Shown: positions 26,995-35,618, counted from the first letter of the stretch. The stretch: 64,000 nt of DNA from Bryobacterales bacterium (GCA_003163855.1 PLRJ01000159.1:107255-171254); one strand, 5' to 3'. Notes: generated from the sequence alone by a model not told the origin. Translations and numbers: made by a program.

Positions 26995-27078
26995 ATGGCT
27001 GCTTTCCGCTCCAGCTTTTATTGGTTCCGATTCTGGTACTGGCCAGAGTCGAGCCGGGGGGCGTCCGCAAGGAACTAA
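26995..27078 (+). CDS. Aromatic-rich leader peptide of DAHP synthase attenuator
   Basis: A 27-codon reading frame too short for the track. Residues 8-16 read FYWFRFWYW; in the first 16 codons there are four Phe, two Tyr and three Trp. It ends at TAA (27076-27078) about 90 bases before the DAHP synthase start and ahead of a strong intrinsic terminator. This is the pattern of leader peptides that sense charged aromatic tRNAs by ribosome stalling, as in trp, phe and pheST operons. Chance occurrence of so many aromatic codons beside this gene is improbable. Translation is not proven, and no strong ribosome binding site is seen. Confidence 0.85.
   Translation: MAAFRSSFYWFRFWYWPESSRGASARN
27023..27055 (+). 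promoter_or_regulatory. Pause/anti-antiterminator hairpin overlapping the aromatic codons
   Basis: GGTTC-CGATTCTGG (27023-27036) pairs with CCAGAGTCGAGCC (27043-27055) around the loop TACTGG, giving a 13-bp stem with one bulged C and two wobble pairs. The 5' arm is made of the Trp/Phe/Arg codons of the leader peptide, so a ribosome stalled there would open it. The freed 3' part CGAGCCGGG (27050-27058) could then pair with CCCACTCG (27107-27114) of the terminator stem, an alternative antiterminator. The stems are seen directly; the switch is inferred. Confidence 0.6.
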
Positions 27079-27100
27079 AGCAGGCAGTAACGGTTTTAGA

Positions 27101-27136
27101 AAGGGGCCCACTCGGAGACGAGTGGGCCTTTTGTTT
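27101..27136 (+). terminator. Intrinsic terminator (attenuator) before DAHP synthase
   Basis: GGCCCACTCG (27105-27114) and CGAGTGGGCC (27119-27128) form a perfect 10-bp stem with a GAGA loop; outer AAGG/TTTT pairs extend it. TTTTGTTTT follows. It ends 30 bases upstream of the DAHP synthase ATG and 23 bases after the leader peptide stop. It would stop transcription before the gene unless an antiterminator forms, as in classic attenuation. Confidence 0.88.
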
Positions 27137-27165
27137 TACAGAATGGGAACTCTCGTGAGGGGCAA

Positions 27166-28203
27166 ATGATTATTTCAATGAAATTACATGCGACGAAACC
27201 GGAGCTGGATGCGGTGTGCGAGCGCATCGGCGAATTTGGCTACAAGGTCCACTCCATCGTCGGCGATGAACGCGTTGTGATCGGCGTGGTGGGCACGGGA
27301 GATGTGACGCCGTGCCTGGAGTCATTGGAAGCGATGCCCCAGGTAGAAAAAGCGGTCCGCATTTCGGCACCCTACAAGTTTGTCAGCCGCGAGTTCAAGC
27401 ACGACAAGTCCGAGATTGTGTCCGATGGCGTCGCTGTCGGCGGGGACGAATTTGTTGTGATGGCTGGCCCCTGTTCGGTCGAGAGCGAGAAGCAAATTCT
27501 CGACACGGCGTACTTTGTGGCCAAGCATGGCGCGACCTTCTTGCGCGGGGGCGCTTTCAAGCCGCGCACTTCTCCCTATGACTTCCAGGGCATGGAGGAG
27601 GCTGGCTTAAAGCTATTGCAAAAGGCGAAGCGCGAAACGGGGCTGCGCATCATCACCGAAGTGATGAGCGACGGCGATGTTCCCATGGTGGCCGAGTACG
27701 CCGATATCCTGCAGATAGGCGCGCGCAATATGCAGAACTTCGCACTGCTGAAGGCTTTGGGAAAAGCCGGCCGAACGGTGATGTTGAAGCGCGGTTTGAG
27801 CGCGACGATTAAGGAACTTCTCATGTCGGCCGAGTATGTCGTGGCGCACGGGAATCCGAACGTCATTCTGTGTGAACGCGGTATTCGAACATTTGAGACG
27901 GCTACTCGCAACACTTGCGACATTTCGGCTGTTCCAGTGCTGGACGAGTTATCGCACTTGCCGGTGGTGCTCGATCCGAGCCACGCGACGGGCAAGCGCA
28001 GCCTGGTGCCGCCACTCGCGCGCGCTGCTGTGGCCGTCGGGGCCGACGGTCTGATTGTGGAAGTGCATCCGCAGCCCGAAAAGGCCGTCAGCGATGGAGC
28101 ACAGTCGCTGACGTTCGAACAGTTCGCCAGGATGATGAAGGAATTGCAGCCTTATATCCAGTTGTGGAAGGAAGCGCGTGTCACCCAGATGGCCTTGGCT
28201 TAA
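27166..28203 (+). CDS. aroF: 3-deoxy-7-phosphoheptulonate (DAHP) synthase, type I-beta
   Basis: 345 residues. It condenses phosphoenolpyruvate with erythrose 4-phosphate, the first step of the shikimate pathway. Residues 1-70 form the ferredoxin-like regulatory domain typical of Thermotoga-type enzymes, with the catalytic barrel afterwards: [65 protein letters not shown] and [21 protein letters not shown] ribosome binding site precedes the ATG. An aromatic leader peptide and terminator directly upstream indicate transcription attenuation; the N-terminal domain suggests allosteric control as well. Confidence 0.95.
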   Translation: MIISMKLHATKPELDAVCERIGEFGYKVHSIVGDERVVIGVVGTGDVTPCLESLEAMPQVEKAVRISAPYKFVSREFKHDKSEIVSDGVAVGGDEFVVMAGPCSVESEKQILDTAYFVAKHGATFLRGGAFKPRTSPYDFQGMEEAGLKLLQKAKRETGLRIITEVMSDGDVPMVAEYADILQIGARNMQNFALLKALGKAGRTVMLKRGLSATIKELLMSAEYVVAHGNPNVILCERGIRTFETATRNTCDISAVPVLDELSHLPVVLDPSHATGKRSLVPPLARAAVAVGADGLIVEVHPQPEKAVSDGAQSLTFEQFARMMKELQPYIQLWKEARVTQMALA

Positions 28204-28206
28204 GCC

Positions 28207-29109
28207 GTGCGGCTTCTGAAGGCGCTTGCTTTAGCGCTGCTGTTGGTTGCGGTTACCGGGGCCGTTTGGTACGGCATCACTTATTATCGGCATCGGTTTG
28301 TGCGTTCGAATGGCGACTTGGCCAAGCTTCTTCCTCCGGGTGACTTGACCGTATTTTTTGCAGACCTGAACGCCGTTCGGCACGCCGGTTTATTGCGTTT
28401 ACTGGCCGGTCTGAAACCCGCTCCCGAAGAGCAGTACGCGCAGTTCATGCAGAAAACCCAGTTTGACTTTGCACGCGATCTAGATGCGCTGGCCGGCGCT
28501 TACGATGGCGACCGGTTGTATCTAGTCGGGCGAGGCCATTTCGATTGGGACAAGCTACAGGCCTATTCGGTGGCGCATGGCGGAACGTGCGGGTCTGATT
28601 TTTGTCAGGAACCGGGCAGCACGGCAGGCAAGTGGGCGAATTTCGTGCGCGTACAGCCGGATGTGATTGCTTTGGCGGTGAGCAGCGACCGGACGGCGGC
28701 CGATGTATTGAGGCCCCCGGGGCGCCGTCTGCAAGGTGACGATCCGGGCGCCCCGGTATGGGTGAAGTTATCGCGCGCGCTGCGCAGGAACCCAAGCGAG
28801 TTGCCGCTGCCGCTGCAGATTTTCGCTATCAGCGTGCAGTCGGCGGATGAGATAACGCTGGCAGTGCAGCCGGTCAAGGAAGGCGCGTTCGAGATTCGGC
28901 TGTTCGGAGATTTTGCGAACCCTGCGGCAGCGGATACAGCGCGAGCGCAGCTGGATATTCAAACCAGGAATCTGCGGCGGGCGCTTGGGGATGAAGGTCA
29001 GAAGAGCGATTTAGGTGCTGTCTTGCTAGGCGGGAAGTTCTATACGGTAGGTACGAGGTTGGAAGGCAGCTGGCCCGTGGACAAGGAACTGGTAGCAGCA
29101 TTGGAGTAG
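28207..29109 (+). CDS. Secreted or membrane-anchored protein of unknown function
   Basis: 300 residues from a GTG three bases after the DAHP synthase stop. An N-terminal hydrophobic segment (about 4-26) serves as signal anchor; the rest is a soluble alpha/beta domain with SNGDLAKLLPPGDLTVFFADL near its start and two cysteines near 128-133 (GGTCGSDFCQE) that could form a disulphide. I do not recognise the family. The tight spacing places it in the DAHP synthase transcript, though a metabolic link is not evident. Confidence 0.7.
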   Translation: MRLLKALALALLLVAVTGAVWYGITYYRHRFVRSNGDLAKLLPPGDLTVFFADLNAVRHAGLLRLLAGLKPAPEEQYAQFMQKTQFDFARDLDALAGAYDGDRLYLVGRGHFDWDKLQAYSVAHGGTCGSDFCQEPGSTAGKWANFVRVQPDVIALAVSSDRTAADVLRPPGRRLQGDDPGAPVWVKLSRALRRNPSELPLPLQIFAISVQSADEITLAVQPVKEGAFEIRLFGDFANPAAADTARAQLDIQTRNLRRALGDEGQKSDLGAVLLGGKFYTVGTRLEGSWPVDKELVAALE

Positions 29110-29144
29110 CGGGCGACCTTTCCAGGCCGCCCAGCCTTGGCTAG

Positions 29145-30848
29145 TTAGTTCGGTGTCGATCCGCTTGAAGTCGCGGTAACCGTAACTGCCGGCGTCGCCG
29201 CCGGAGCTGGTGTTCGCCGTTTCGCCTTCTTCGCCGGAGCCGTCGTCACCGCAGCAGTCGGCAGGATGGTCACCGTAGGATTAGGCCGGCGCGCCGGTTG
29301 CGGAGCAGGCAGCGGTTTCCGCGGCAGAAGTTCCGGGCGGTTCGCCGTGTCGTAGACCAGCGAGGCGATGATGGCGGAAGCCTGCATCAGATCGCCGGCT
29401 TGAATGCGGTCGTAGACATCCATATTGGAATGATGGGTGCGCGTTTCGTAATCCATCGGGTCCTGGATGAATTGGAAGCCGGGGATGCCGACGGTGTCGA
29501 AGGACAGGTGATCCGTCCCGCCGGTGTTGCGCGGTGAGATAGTCGACGCGCCCAGATCCTTAAACGGCGCGAGCCAGCTCTCGAAAATGGGCCGCATCAT
29601 ATCGTTGCCCTGCAAATAGACGCCGCGGATCTTTCCGGTGCCGTTGTCGAGATTGAAGTAGCCTGAGATCTTGGCGTGCTGTTCAGTTAGCTTCATGGTT
29701 TCGCGATCGGCAAAGTGTTCTTTAACATAGGCGCGCGAGCCTAACAGCCCTTCTTCTTCGCCGCCCCACAAGGCGATGCGCACCGTGCGATCGAGCTTCA
29801 GATCTGTGGCTTTAAGGATGCGAATGGCTTCCATCATGACGGCACTGCCAGCGCCGTTGTCGGTGGCGCCGGTGCCGCCCTGCCAGGAATCGAAGTGACC
29901 GCCGAGCATCACCACCTCATCCTTGTGCGGACCAGAGCCAGGGATGTCGCCTACGATGTTGAAGGACTCGTCTTCATCGGTGAATTCGTTCTTGATGTTG
30001 AATTCCAGTTTCACCGGAACGTTGTTCTTGAGCAGGCGCGCGATGCGATTGTACTGCTCCGGCATCATGCTGACGGCTGGTATGCCGGGCGCTTTCGATG
30101 GATCGTAAGATCCCCCGGCGGCCGCAAAAATGGTGTCGCCATCGCCCTGAGAGGCGGCCGATACCACCACAGCAACGCCTTCATCCATGATGAAGCGGGC
30201 GATCTTATTTTGAAGCTGCATGCGTTCCTCGCGGCTCATCGGCGGTTGTCCGTTGGTTGCCATGCGTGCCGCGAAGTTACCGGGACTTTCGCCCGGTTCC
30301 GGCTCAGTAGCCTCAGCGGCGAGCTCGGCGTCAGTGTAGCGGCGGGCCGTGGGCGTAGTCGGAAACGGCAGTGTGCGCGGCGGGGTGGAAAGAATAATTT
30401 TGCCCTTCAGCAGACCGTGAAATTTCTGCATGTCTTCTTCAGTGCGGATAACGGCCAGCACGGGTTCGCCGATGATGCTGCCTGGTGTGCCGCTGGTCCA
30501 GGCGAGCGCCACCCCGCTTATCGGCGAATATTGCGGCTCAACCATGTGGGCTTCATAAAAACGGTTGACCCAGCCGCGGCCGAAAGGCCCCCATTTTTCC
30601 TGATGCGCGTCGGTAATGCCAAATTCCTGAAGGCGTTTGACTGCCCATGCGCCCGCTGCTTTGAAGTTCGGTGAATTGGTTAAACGTGGTCCGTACACAT
30701 CCGTCAGGTAGAACATGGTGTTCATCACCTTGGAGTCGGTAAAGGCTTCACTCTTGATCCTGTTAACGGTGAACAGGTCAACCTTCTCTTCAGCAGACAT
30801 CGCGAGAGCGCAGGTGAGGATAACGGCAGACAGTCTTTTCGCCAGCAT
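29145..30848 (-). CDS. M28 family zinc metallopeptidase, secreted
   Basis: 567 residues with a signal peptide (MLAKRLSAVILTCALAMSA). A PA-like insert (about 130-260) precedes the M28 catalytic domain. Two-zinc ligands and catalytic acids are visible: GGHFDSWQGGTGATDNGAGS (His, Asp), LWGGEEEGLLGSR (Glu-Glu), FNLDNGTGKI and a late histidine in ETRTHHSNMDVYD. The family includes carboxypeptidase Q-like and aminopeptidase enzymes. A Pro/Ala/Thr-rich tail with basic clusters (about 520-567) follows, which is unusual and might anchor it. It is transcribed alone. Confidence 0.92.
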   Translation of the reverse strand: MLAKRLSAVILTCALAMSAEEKVDLFTVNRIKSEAFTDSKVMNTMFYLTDVYGPRLTNSPNFKAAGAWAVKRLQEFGITDAHQEKWGPFGRGWVNRFYEAHMVEPQYSPISGVALAWTSGTPGSIIGEPVLAVIRTEEDMQKFHGLLKGKIILSTPPRTLPFPTTPTARRYTDAELAAEATEPEPGESPGNFAARMATNGQPPMSREERMQLQNKIARFIMDEGVAVVVSAASQGDGDTIFAAAGGSYDPSKAPGIPAVSMMPEQYNRIARLLKNNVPVKLEFNIKNEFTDEDESFNIVGDIPGSGPHKDEVVMLGGHFDSWQGGTGATDNGAGSAVMMEAIRILKATDLKLDRTVRIALWGGEEEGLLGSRAYVKEHFADRETMKLTEQHAKISGYFNLDNGTGKIRGVYLQGNDMMRPIFESWLAPFKDLGASTISPRNTGGTDHLSFDTVGIPGFQFIQDPMDYETRTHHSNMDVYDRIQAGDLMQASAIIASLVYDTANRPELLPRKPLPAPQPARRPNPTVTILPTAAVTTAPAKKAKRRTPAPAATPAVTVTATSSGSTPN

Positions 30849-30902
30849 AAAACGAATGATTTCCCCCTTGGAAGTCAGAAAGTGAAAAGGGATTGACGAC
30901 GT

Positions 30903-30930
30903 GGGTATGTAGGTTAACGCCTACGTACCC
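30903..30930. promoter_or_regulatory. Inverted repeat upstream of the M28 peptidase gene
   Basis: GGGTATGTAGG (30903-30913) and CCTACGTACCC (30920-30930) are inverted with one mismatch (a G-T pair in RNA) around TTAACG, 55 bases before the M28 peptidase start and 170 before lpxC. There is no T-run on either side, so an operator or a stable leader hairpin fits better than a terminator. Confidence 0.35.
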
Positions 30931-30963
30931 CAGCAGGTTACCAGAGTATAAGTGGTATTTCTG

Positions 30964-31044
30964 ATGCCAAATAGCCACAAAGCTGGGCGTAAGCGTCGTA
31001 AGCGTATCAAAAAAGCCACAGGTCGAATACGCCAAGCCTTGTAG
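30964..31044 (+). CDS. Putative 26-residue highly basic micro-protein
   Basis: An ATG at 30964 opens 26 codons ending at TAG (31042-31044). Eleven residues are Lys or Arg, with the run GRKRRKRIKKATGRIR. It lies between the divergent M28 peptidase and lpxC genes and is absent from the ORF track because of its length. Such composition recalls very small ribosome-associated or nucleic-acid-binding peptides, but no family is recognised and no strong ribosome binding site precedes it. It may be non-coding. Confidence 0.35.
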   Translation: MPNSHKAGRKRRKRIKKATGRIRQAL

Positions 31045-31101
31045 AATCATATGATTACAGCGAGAGTATAGGTGTAATTGCTATGCTTGAAGTTATTGCA
31101 C

Positions 31102-31983
31102 ATGAATTTTGAGACTACTGTTGCTCGGCCGGTCGAGATTGAGGGAATAGGTCTGCATCATGGTGCGCCCGTGAAGCTACGGATACGTCCAGCACCGCCG
31201 GCAACAGGGATTGTGTTCATAAGAACTGACCTTGAGAACACACGCATACCAGCCAGTTGGGAATATGTCGAGCGGGTAAGCTACGCCACCAGCCTGATGC
31301 ATCCGAAAGGGATTTTCATATCCACAACGGAGCATTTAATGAGCGTGCTGTACAGCATGCAGATAGACAACGCCTTCATCGAACTGGATAACCTGGAACT
31401 GCCCATATTGGACGGCAGTGGTTTGCCCTTTGTGCGCTTAATTGAACAGGCCGGCCGCAAAGAGTCGAGGCGCTTGCGGCGCTACATGCGCATCGTCAAA
31501 GAGGTAAAGGTGGAAGCCAACGGGAAGTCGGTGTCGATTCTGCCGGCAGACCGGTTTCAGCTACGCTGCCGGAATGTCTTCAATCATCCGCTGGTGGGCG
31601 AGCAGAACCTGCAGATCAACATCACGCCGGCAAGTTATGCACGCGAGATCGCGCCGGCGCGCACCTTTGGTTTTGAATACGAATTGGACCAGATGCGGGA
31701 CATGGGCCTGATTCGCGGGGCGAGCTTAGAAAACGCCGTATGTTTCAGCCGCGACAGCGTGGTGAACCCCGGCGGGCTGCGCTTCAGCGACGAATGCTGC
31801 CGCCATAAGGCACTGGATCTGATCGGCGACCTGGCGCTTATCGGTTTGCAGATTTTGGGTTGCGTGGTGGCGGAAAAAGCCGGACATGCGATGCATGTCG
31901 CTTTAGTCAACCAGATTATGTCCGATCCATCGCTTTATGAGATCGTTACGTTCCCGCGGGCGAAGCGAGCGCTGGCATCGTGA
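31102..31983 (+). CDS. lpxC: UDP-3-O-acyl-N-acetylglucosamine deacetylase
   Basis: 293 residues from the ATG at 31102 (MNFETTVARPVEIEGIGLHHG). It catalyses the committed deacetylation step of lipid A synthesis. The zinc-site residues are visible: His78 in STTEHLMS, and His and Asp in CCRHKALDLIGDLALIG. ELDNLELPILDGSG and RTFGFEYELDQMRDMGLIRGAS are also family hallmarks. Its presence supports a lipopolysaccharide-bearing outer membrane. PgsA follows 22 bases later, suggesting an envelope-lipid operon. Confidence 0.96.
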   Translation: MNFETTVARPVEIEGIGLHHGAPVKLRIRPAPPATGIVFIRTDLENTRIPASWEYVERVSYATSLMHPKGIFISTTEHLMSVLYSMQIDNAFIELDNLELPILDGSGLPFVRLIEQAGRKESRRLRRYMRIVKEVKVEANGKSVSILPADRFQLRCRNVFNHPLVGEQNLQINITPASYAREIAPARTFGFEYELDQMRDMGLIRGASLENAVCFSRDSVVNPGGLRFSDECCRHKALDLIGDLALIGLQILGCVVAEKAGHAMHVALVNQIMSDPSLYEIVTFPRAKRALAS

Positions 31984-32005
31984 CACAACGAAGATGGCCG
32001 GTTAA

Positions 32006-32569
32006 GTGAGTTTGCGCTGGGTTCCCGATGCACTGACTTACACGCGATTCGCAGCCTCGCCTCTTCTGGCGTGGCTGCTGTATAAGGGTGAGTTCCGCCT
32101 CGCCCTGGCGCTGGTGCTGTTTGCCGGGCTAACCGACTGGTTCGACGGCTTTTCAGCGCGGCTGCTGCGGGTGACCTCGAAAACGGGCGTTCTGCTGGAC
32201 CCGTTGGCCGACAAAACCCTGCTGGTGACACTGTTTCTCTCGCTGGGCGTTCTCGGCATGATTCCGCTTTGGGCGTTTGTACTGACCATTGCGCGCGACT
32301 TCATCATTGTGGGCGGTTCTGTCCTCTTAAGGATCTTCCGAAATCGGCGAAAATTTATCCCCTCGCTAGTAGGTAAGATCAGCACTTTTTTTCAGATAGT
32401 CTATGTACTGTTAGTCCTGATACGATCTGCGTTTACGTATCAATGGCTTTTATGGCTAGAGACGGCAGCATTAATACTAACCGCTATCTTCACCACAATC
32501 AGCGGTTTAGACTACATCCGGCGAGGGATTCAGATGACGCGCCTGCCGCCGGTGGTGGGAATTGAGTAA
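32006..32569 (+). CDS. pgsA: CDP-alcohol phosphatidyltransferase (PgsA-like)
   Basis: 187 residues from a GTG. The family motif D-G-x2-A-R-x8-G-x3-D-x3-D is complete in LTDWFDGFSARLL and TGVLLDPLADK, with Asp44, Asp47, Asp65 and Asp69 as metal and catalytic residues. About five or six helices are present. It transfers a phosphatidyl group from CDP-diacylglycerol, most likely to glycerol 3-phosphate, in the inner membrane. The acceptor (glycerol phosphate or another alcohol) is inferred from overall similarity, not from a diagnostic residue. Confidence 0.9.
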   Translation: MSLRWVPDALTYTRFAASPLLAWLLYKGEFRLALALVLFAGLTDWFDGFSARLLRVTSKTGVLLDPLADKTLLVTLFLSLGVLGMIPLWAFVLTIARDFIIVGGSVLLRIFRNRRKFIPSLVGKISTFFQIVYVLLVLIRSAFTYQWLLWLETAALILTAIFTTISGLDYIRRGIQMTRLPPVVGIE

Positions 32570-32645
32570 AAAAGCCCCAAACCCAACAAAGTTTGTCGGC
32601 CACCTTAATTGACGGGATCTAATGTGGGGAGTAGCCTGAGTAGTG

Positions 32646-33233
32646 ATGGAGCCGTGCGTCGAAATTTTCTTGCCTGCCCGCCTATATTCCCGGGCGGGGT
32701 GGGTAACACTCGCGACATCGCTCCTTTTTGTCGTATGGGGTACACGGGCACCGATGGCCTACCTGCCGGCCATTCTGTGCGTTTCGTTCGCGGCGGTCAT
32801 GTTCTGGCTGGCGGCGCGGCCGGCAATACGGGTAGGCGAAAATCAGTTCAATATCGGTGACCGGGCAATCGCCTGGCGCGAGGTCAGGGAAATAAACAAG
32901 ATTCGGTTTCTTTCTCCATTGATGCTGCGCATTAAGCTGACGAATGCGCGGCAGAAGATGCTGGTATTTCCGGGTGACGCCGGCCGGGTGGAGCAACTGG
33001 TTCACCTGTTGCGGAAGAACTCTCATCTGGCCACTTTCGATGGCGTCGCTTATCGCGATTACTGGACGTGGTCGAGCATGGCGGGCCTGCGGGGGCAAAG
33101 GCAGTTGAAAGAACAGCCCGTGCGCATGTTAAGCAGCGAAGACGAAGATGAGATTGAGCGCATGTACCAGAAGTTGAAGACAGTTGGCCGGCTGGACGCG
33201 CGCACAGATTCATCAAGCGCAGATGAGCAGTAG
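32646..33233 (+). CDS. Small membrane protein with PH-like soluble part
   Basis: 195 residues from the ATG at 32646 (a GTG directly before is possible). Two hydrophobic segments (about 18-33 and 37-57) are followed by a beta-rich region (RVGENQFNIGDRAIAWREVREINKI and LRIKLTNARQKMLVF) whose pattern resembles a bacterial PH-like domain. The end is acidic and helical (SSEDEDEIERMYQKL). The family is not named with confidence. Its TAG stop is in the same frame as the YdcF gene that follows. Confidence 0.65.
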   Translation: MEPCVEIFLPARLYSRAGWVTLATSLLFVVWGTRAPMAYLPAILCVSFAAVMFWLAARPAIRVGENQFNIGDRAIAWREVREINKIRFLSPLMLRIKLTNARQKMLVFPGDAGRVEQLVHLLRKNSHLATFDGVAYRDYWTWSSMAGLRGQRQLKEQPVRMLSSEDEDEIERMYQKLKTVGRLDARTDSSSADEQ

Positions 33234-33317
33234 GGATTAGCGCTGGCTCGAACCCGAAAAAAAGGCTGCCTTCCCGGTTGTCTTTCCACTTTTGTTTTCT
33301 TCCTGCTGGTTTGTGGC

Positions 33318-33863
33318 GTGGCTTACCTGTTGCGCGCGCAAATTTTGACTGCGGCTGGCGGCATGCTGGTGAAAGAGCAAGCTCCTGCCAAAGCGGATGC
33401 CATTGTCGTTCTGGGCGGCGACGGTTTCGGTACGCGCATTCTCAAGGCATCGGAACTCGCGAAGCAGGGATACGCGCCGGTGGTGTGGGTCAGCGGCGGC
33501 GTCAGTCTACTAGGCAACGAAGCGGCTGACCATATCAAGTACGCGAATGATCACGGGTTTTCGGGGTTGAGCTATCACCCCATTGCCTTGCCGGCGGAAG
33601 ACGACTCGACCGTCGGCGAAGCGGCTTTTATGGGTAAAGACCTGAAGGCTGCCGGCATCAAGAGTATCGATCTGGTAACCAGCAATTACCACACGCGCCG
33701 TGCGGACTACCTGTGGCACAAAGAGAACCCGTGGCTGCAGATTACGGTGGTCGGCGCCTCGGACCGTTATTTCACGCCAGACGGATGGTGGAAGACGCGC
33801 GAAGGGCAGAAGACGTTCCTGCTGGAGTGGTTAAAGACTTTTGCCAGCCACCTGGGAAAATAG
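33318..33863 (+). CDS. YdcF-like (DUF218) protein
   Basis: 181 residues from the GTG at 33318. The YdcF/SanA signature is clear: ADAIVVLGGDGFGTRILKASEL, VVWVSGGV, EAAFMGKDLKAAGIKSIDLVTSNYHTRRA. The family is involved in envelope or cell-wall functions in a poorly defined way. The true start is probably upstream: the same frame open from 33234 encodes RTRKKGCLPGCLSTF and FVFFLLVCGVAYLL, a typical YdcF membrane anchor, and a CTG at 33243 behind AGTAGGGA would include it. No ATG, GTG or TTG occurs there. Confidence 0.82.
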   Translation: MAYLLRAQILTAAGGMLVKEQAPAKADAIVVLGGDGFGTRILKASELAKQGYAPVVWVSGGVSLLGNEAADHIKYANDHGFSGLSYHPIALPAEDDSTVGEAAFMGKDLKAAGIKSIDLVTSNYHTRRADYLWHKENPWLQITVVGASDRYFTPDGWWKTREGQKTFLLEWLKTFASHLGK

Positions 33864-33873
33864 GTAGGCGCCT

Positions 33874-35616
33874 ATGTTGAAATCGCTGTCCACCCTGTGG
33901 CCCTATCTGCGGCGCTATCGCAAAGGCATGGCGCTGGGCATGGGCTCACTGGTTATCAAAGCTGCGATAGCCGCGGTTTCCCCTTTGGTGATCAAGTGGG
34001 GCGTCGATTCGCTCACACGCGGTTTTAGCGTGCTGGTGGTGTTGGAACTGGCCGGGGTGCTGGTGGCGCTAAGCGCTATCAAGGGCGTTTTCCAATATTG
34101 GATGCGCGTGATAATTATCGGTATTTCGCGCGATATCGAGTTCGATCTCAGGAACGATCTGTTCAAGCGGCTGGTGTTGCTCTCGCAGGATTTCTACGCG
34201 CGCTACCGTACCGGCGACATTATGGCGCGCAGCACTAACGACTTGAACGCGGTGCGCATGATGCTGGGTCCGGGCGTTATGTACTGGACAGAAACGTCGA
34301 TAACGCTGCTGCTTGCGGCGGTAGTGATGCTGAAAACCGATGCACGGCTAACGCTTATGGCTTTGATTCCAGCTCCGTTTGTGTCGCTGGCGGTGATTTT
34401 GTTCGGACGCCAGATCCATAAGCGTTTTGAACAGATCCAGAAAATGTTTTCCGAGATCAGTAGCCGGGTACAGGAAAATTTGTCGGGCGTGCGGGTGGTG
34501 CGCGCTTATGCGCAGGAAAAGGCTGAAGTGGCCCAGTTTGAGCTGCTGAACCATGACTACATTCGCGAGAACATCGGGTTGGCGCGCATTCAGGGCTTGT
34601 TTATGCCGCTGTTACAGGCGCTGATCGGGCTGACGTTCCTGATTGTGCTCTGGTTTGGCGGTCACCAGTTGCTGGAAGGGAAAATCAGCCTTGGCAGCTT
34701 TGTGATGTTCAACACCTACATGGGCATTTTGATCTGGCCGATGATTGCTTTTGGCTGGGTGGTGAACCTGTCGCAACGCGGAACGGCGTCATTGAACCGC
34801 ATTAACGAGATTCTGCACGAGAAGCCGACCATTGCCGCGCCTGCAGCCGAAATCGCGAGTCCGGCAGCCTATTCGTCCGACATTGAGTTTAGCGATGTGG
34901 TGATGAGGTACGGCGAGCGTGAGGTGCTTTCGGGGATCGATTTAACCATTGCGGCGGGAGAGACGGTCGCCATCGTCGGACATACAGGTTGCGGCAAGAC
35001 TACGCTGGTAAACCTGGTGCCAAGGCTAATGGACCCGGTGAGCGGCAGTGTGCGGGTTGGCGGCATTGACGTCCGGCAGTACGATCCGGAAGAACTGCGG
35101 CGCGAAATTGGCTTTGTTCCGCAGGAGACGTTTCTGTTTAGCGCGACTTTGGCGGAAAACATTGCCTGGGGCGTGCCGGGTGCAACAGAAGACCAGATCC
35201 GGTGGGCAGCGGAAGTAGCTGGGCTGACAGCGGACATCGACACCTTTCCAAACGGTTTGGAGACGGTGATCGGCGAACGCGGCCTGACGCTTTCCGGGGG
35301 TCAGAAACAGCGGACGGCCATTGCGCGGGCGGTTTTACGCAGCCCCAGAATCCTGATTTTGGACGACGCGCTATCGAGCGTTGATACCGCGACGGAAGAG
35401 AAGATTCTGCAGGGCTTAGCGGCGGTGATGCGCAACCGGACAACGATTCTGATATCGCACCGTGTCTCAACCGTGCAGAATGCGCATCGGATCGTGGTGA
35501 TGCGTCACGGAAGTGTGATAGAAATTGGGACACACCAGGAACTGCAGAAGCTGGGCGGATACTATGCCGAGCTTTATCAGAAGCAGCTTCTTGAAGAGGA
35601 GTTAGAGGCAATCTGA
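33874..35616 (+). CDS. ABC transporter, MsbA/LmrA-like half exporter
   Basis: 580 residues. Six membrane helices (about 15-300) with the coupling loop FYARYRTGDIMARSTNDLNAVR and an exporter-type fold come first. The ATPase domain then has Walker A GHTGCGKTT, Q-loop GFVPQETFLFSATL, signature LSGGQKQR, Walker B ILILDDALSSVD and H-loop ISHR. This is a homodimeric exporter for lipids or drugs; lipid A flipping would suit the lpxC-pgsA context but cannot be shown. It begins ten bases after the YdcF gene. Confidence 0.93.
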   Translation: MLKSLSTLWPYLRRYRKGMALGMGSLVIKAAIAAVSPLVIKWGVDSLTRGFSVLVVLELAGVLVALSAIKGVFQYWMRVIIIGISRDIEFDLRNDLFKRLVLLSQDFYARYRTGDIMARSTNDLNAVRMMLGPGVMYWTETSITLLLAAVVMLKTDARLTLMALIPAPFVSLAVILFGRQIHKRFEQIQKMFSEISSRVQENLSGVRVVRAYAQEKAEVAQFELLNHDYIRENIGLARIQGLFMPLLQALIGLTFLIVLWFGGHQLLEGKISLGSFVMFNTYMGILIWPMIAFGWVVNLSQRGTASLNRINEILHEKPTIAAPAAEIASPAAYSSDIEFSDVVMRYGEREVLSGIDLTIAAGETVAIVGHTGCGKTTLVNLVPRLMDPVSGSVRVGGIDVRQYDPEELRREIGFVPQETFLFSATLAENIAWGVPGATEDQIRWAAEVAGLTADIDTFPNGLETVIGERGLTLSGGQKQRTAIARAVLRSPRILILDDALSSVDTATEEKILQGLAAVMRNRTTILISHRVSTVQNAHRIVVMRHGSVIEIGTHQELQKLGGYYAELYQKQLLEEELEAI

Positions 35617-35618
35617 TT

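Noticed and set aside
26958-27158. 66-residue ORF upstream of DAHP synthase
   Set aside because: Runs through the leader peptide, both hairpins and the terminator in another frame; the aromatic leader frame explains the region better.
29895-30674. 259-residue plus-strand ORF opposite the M28 peptidase
   Set aside because: Antisense to the zinc-binding core of the peptidase and compositionally odd (His/Arg-rich).
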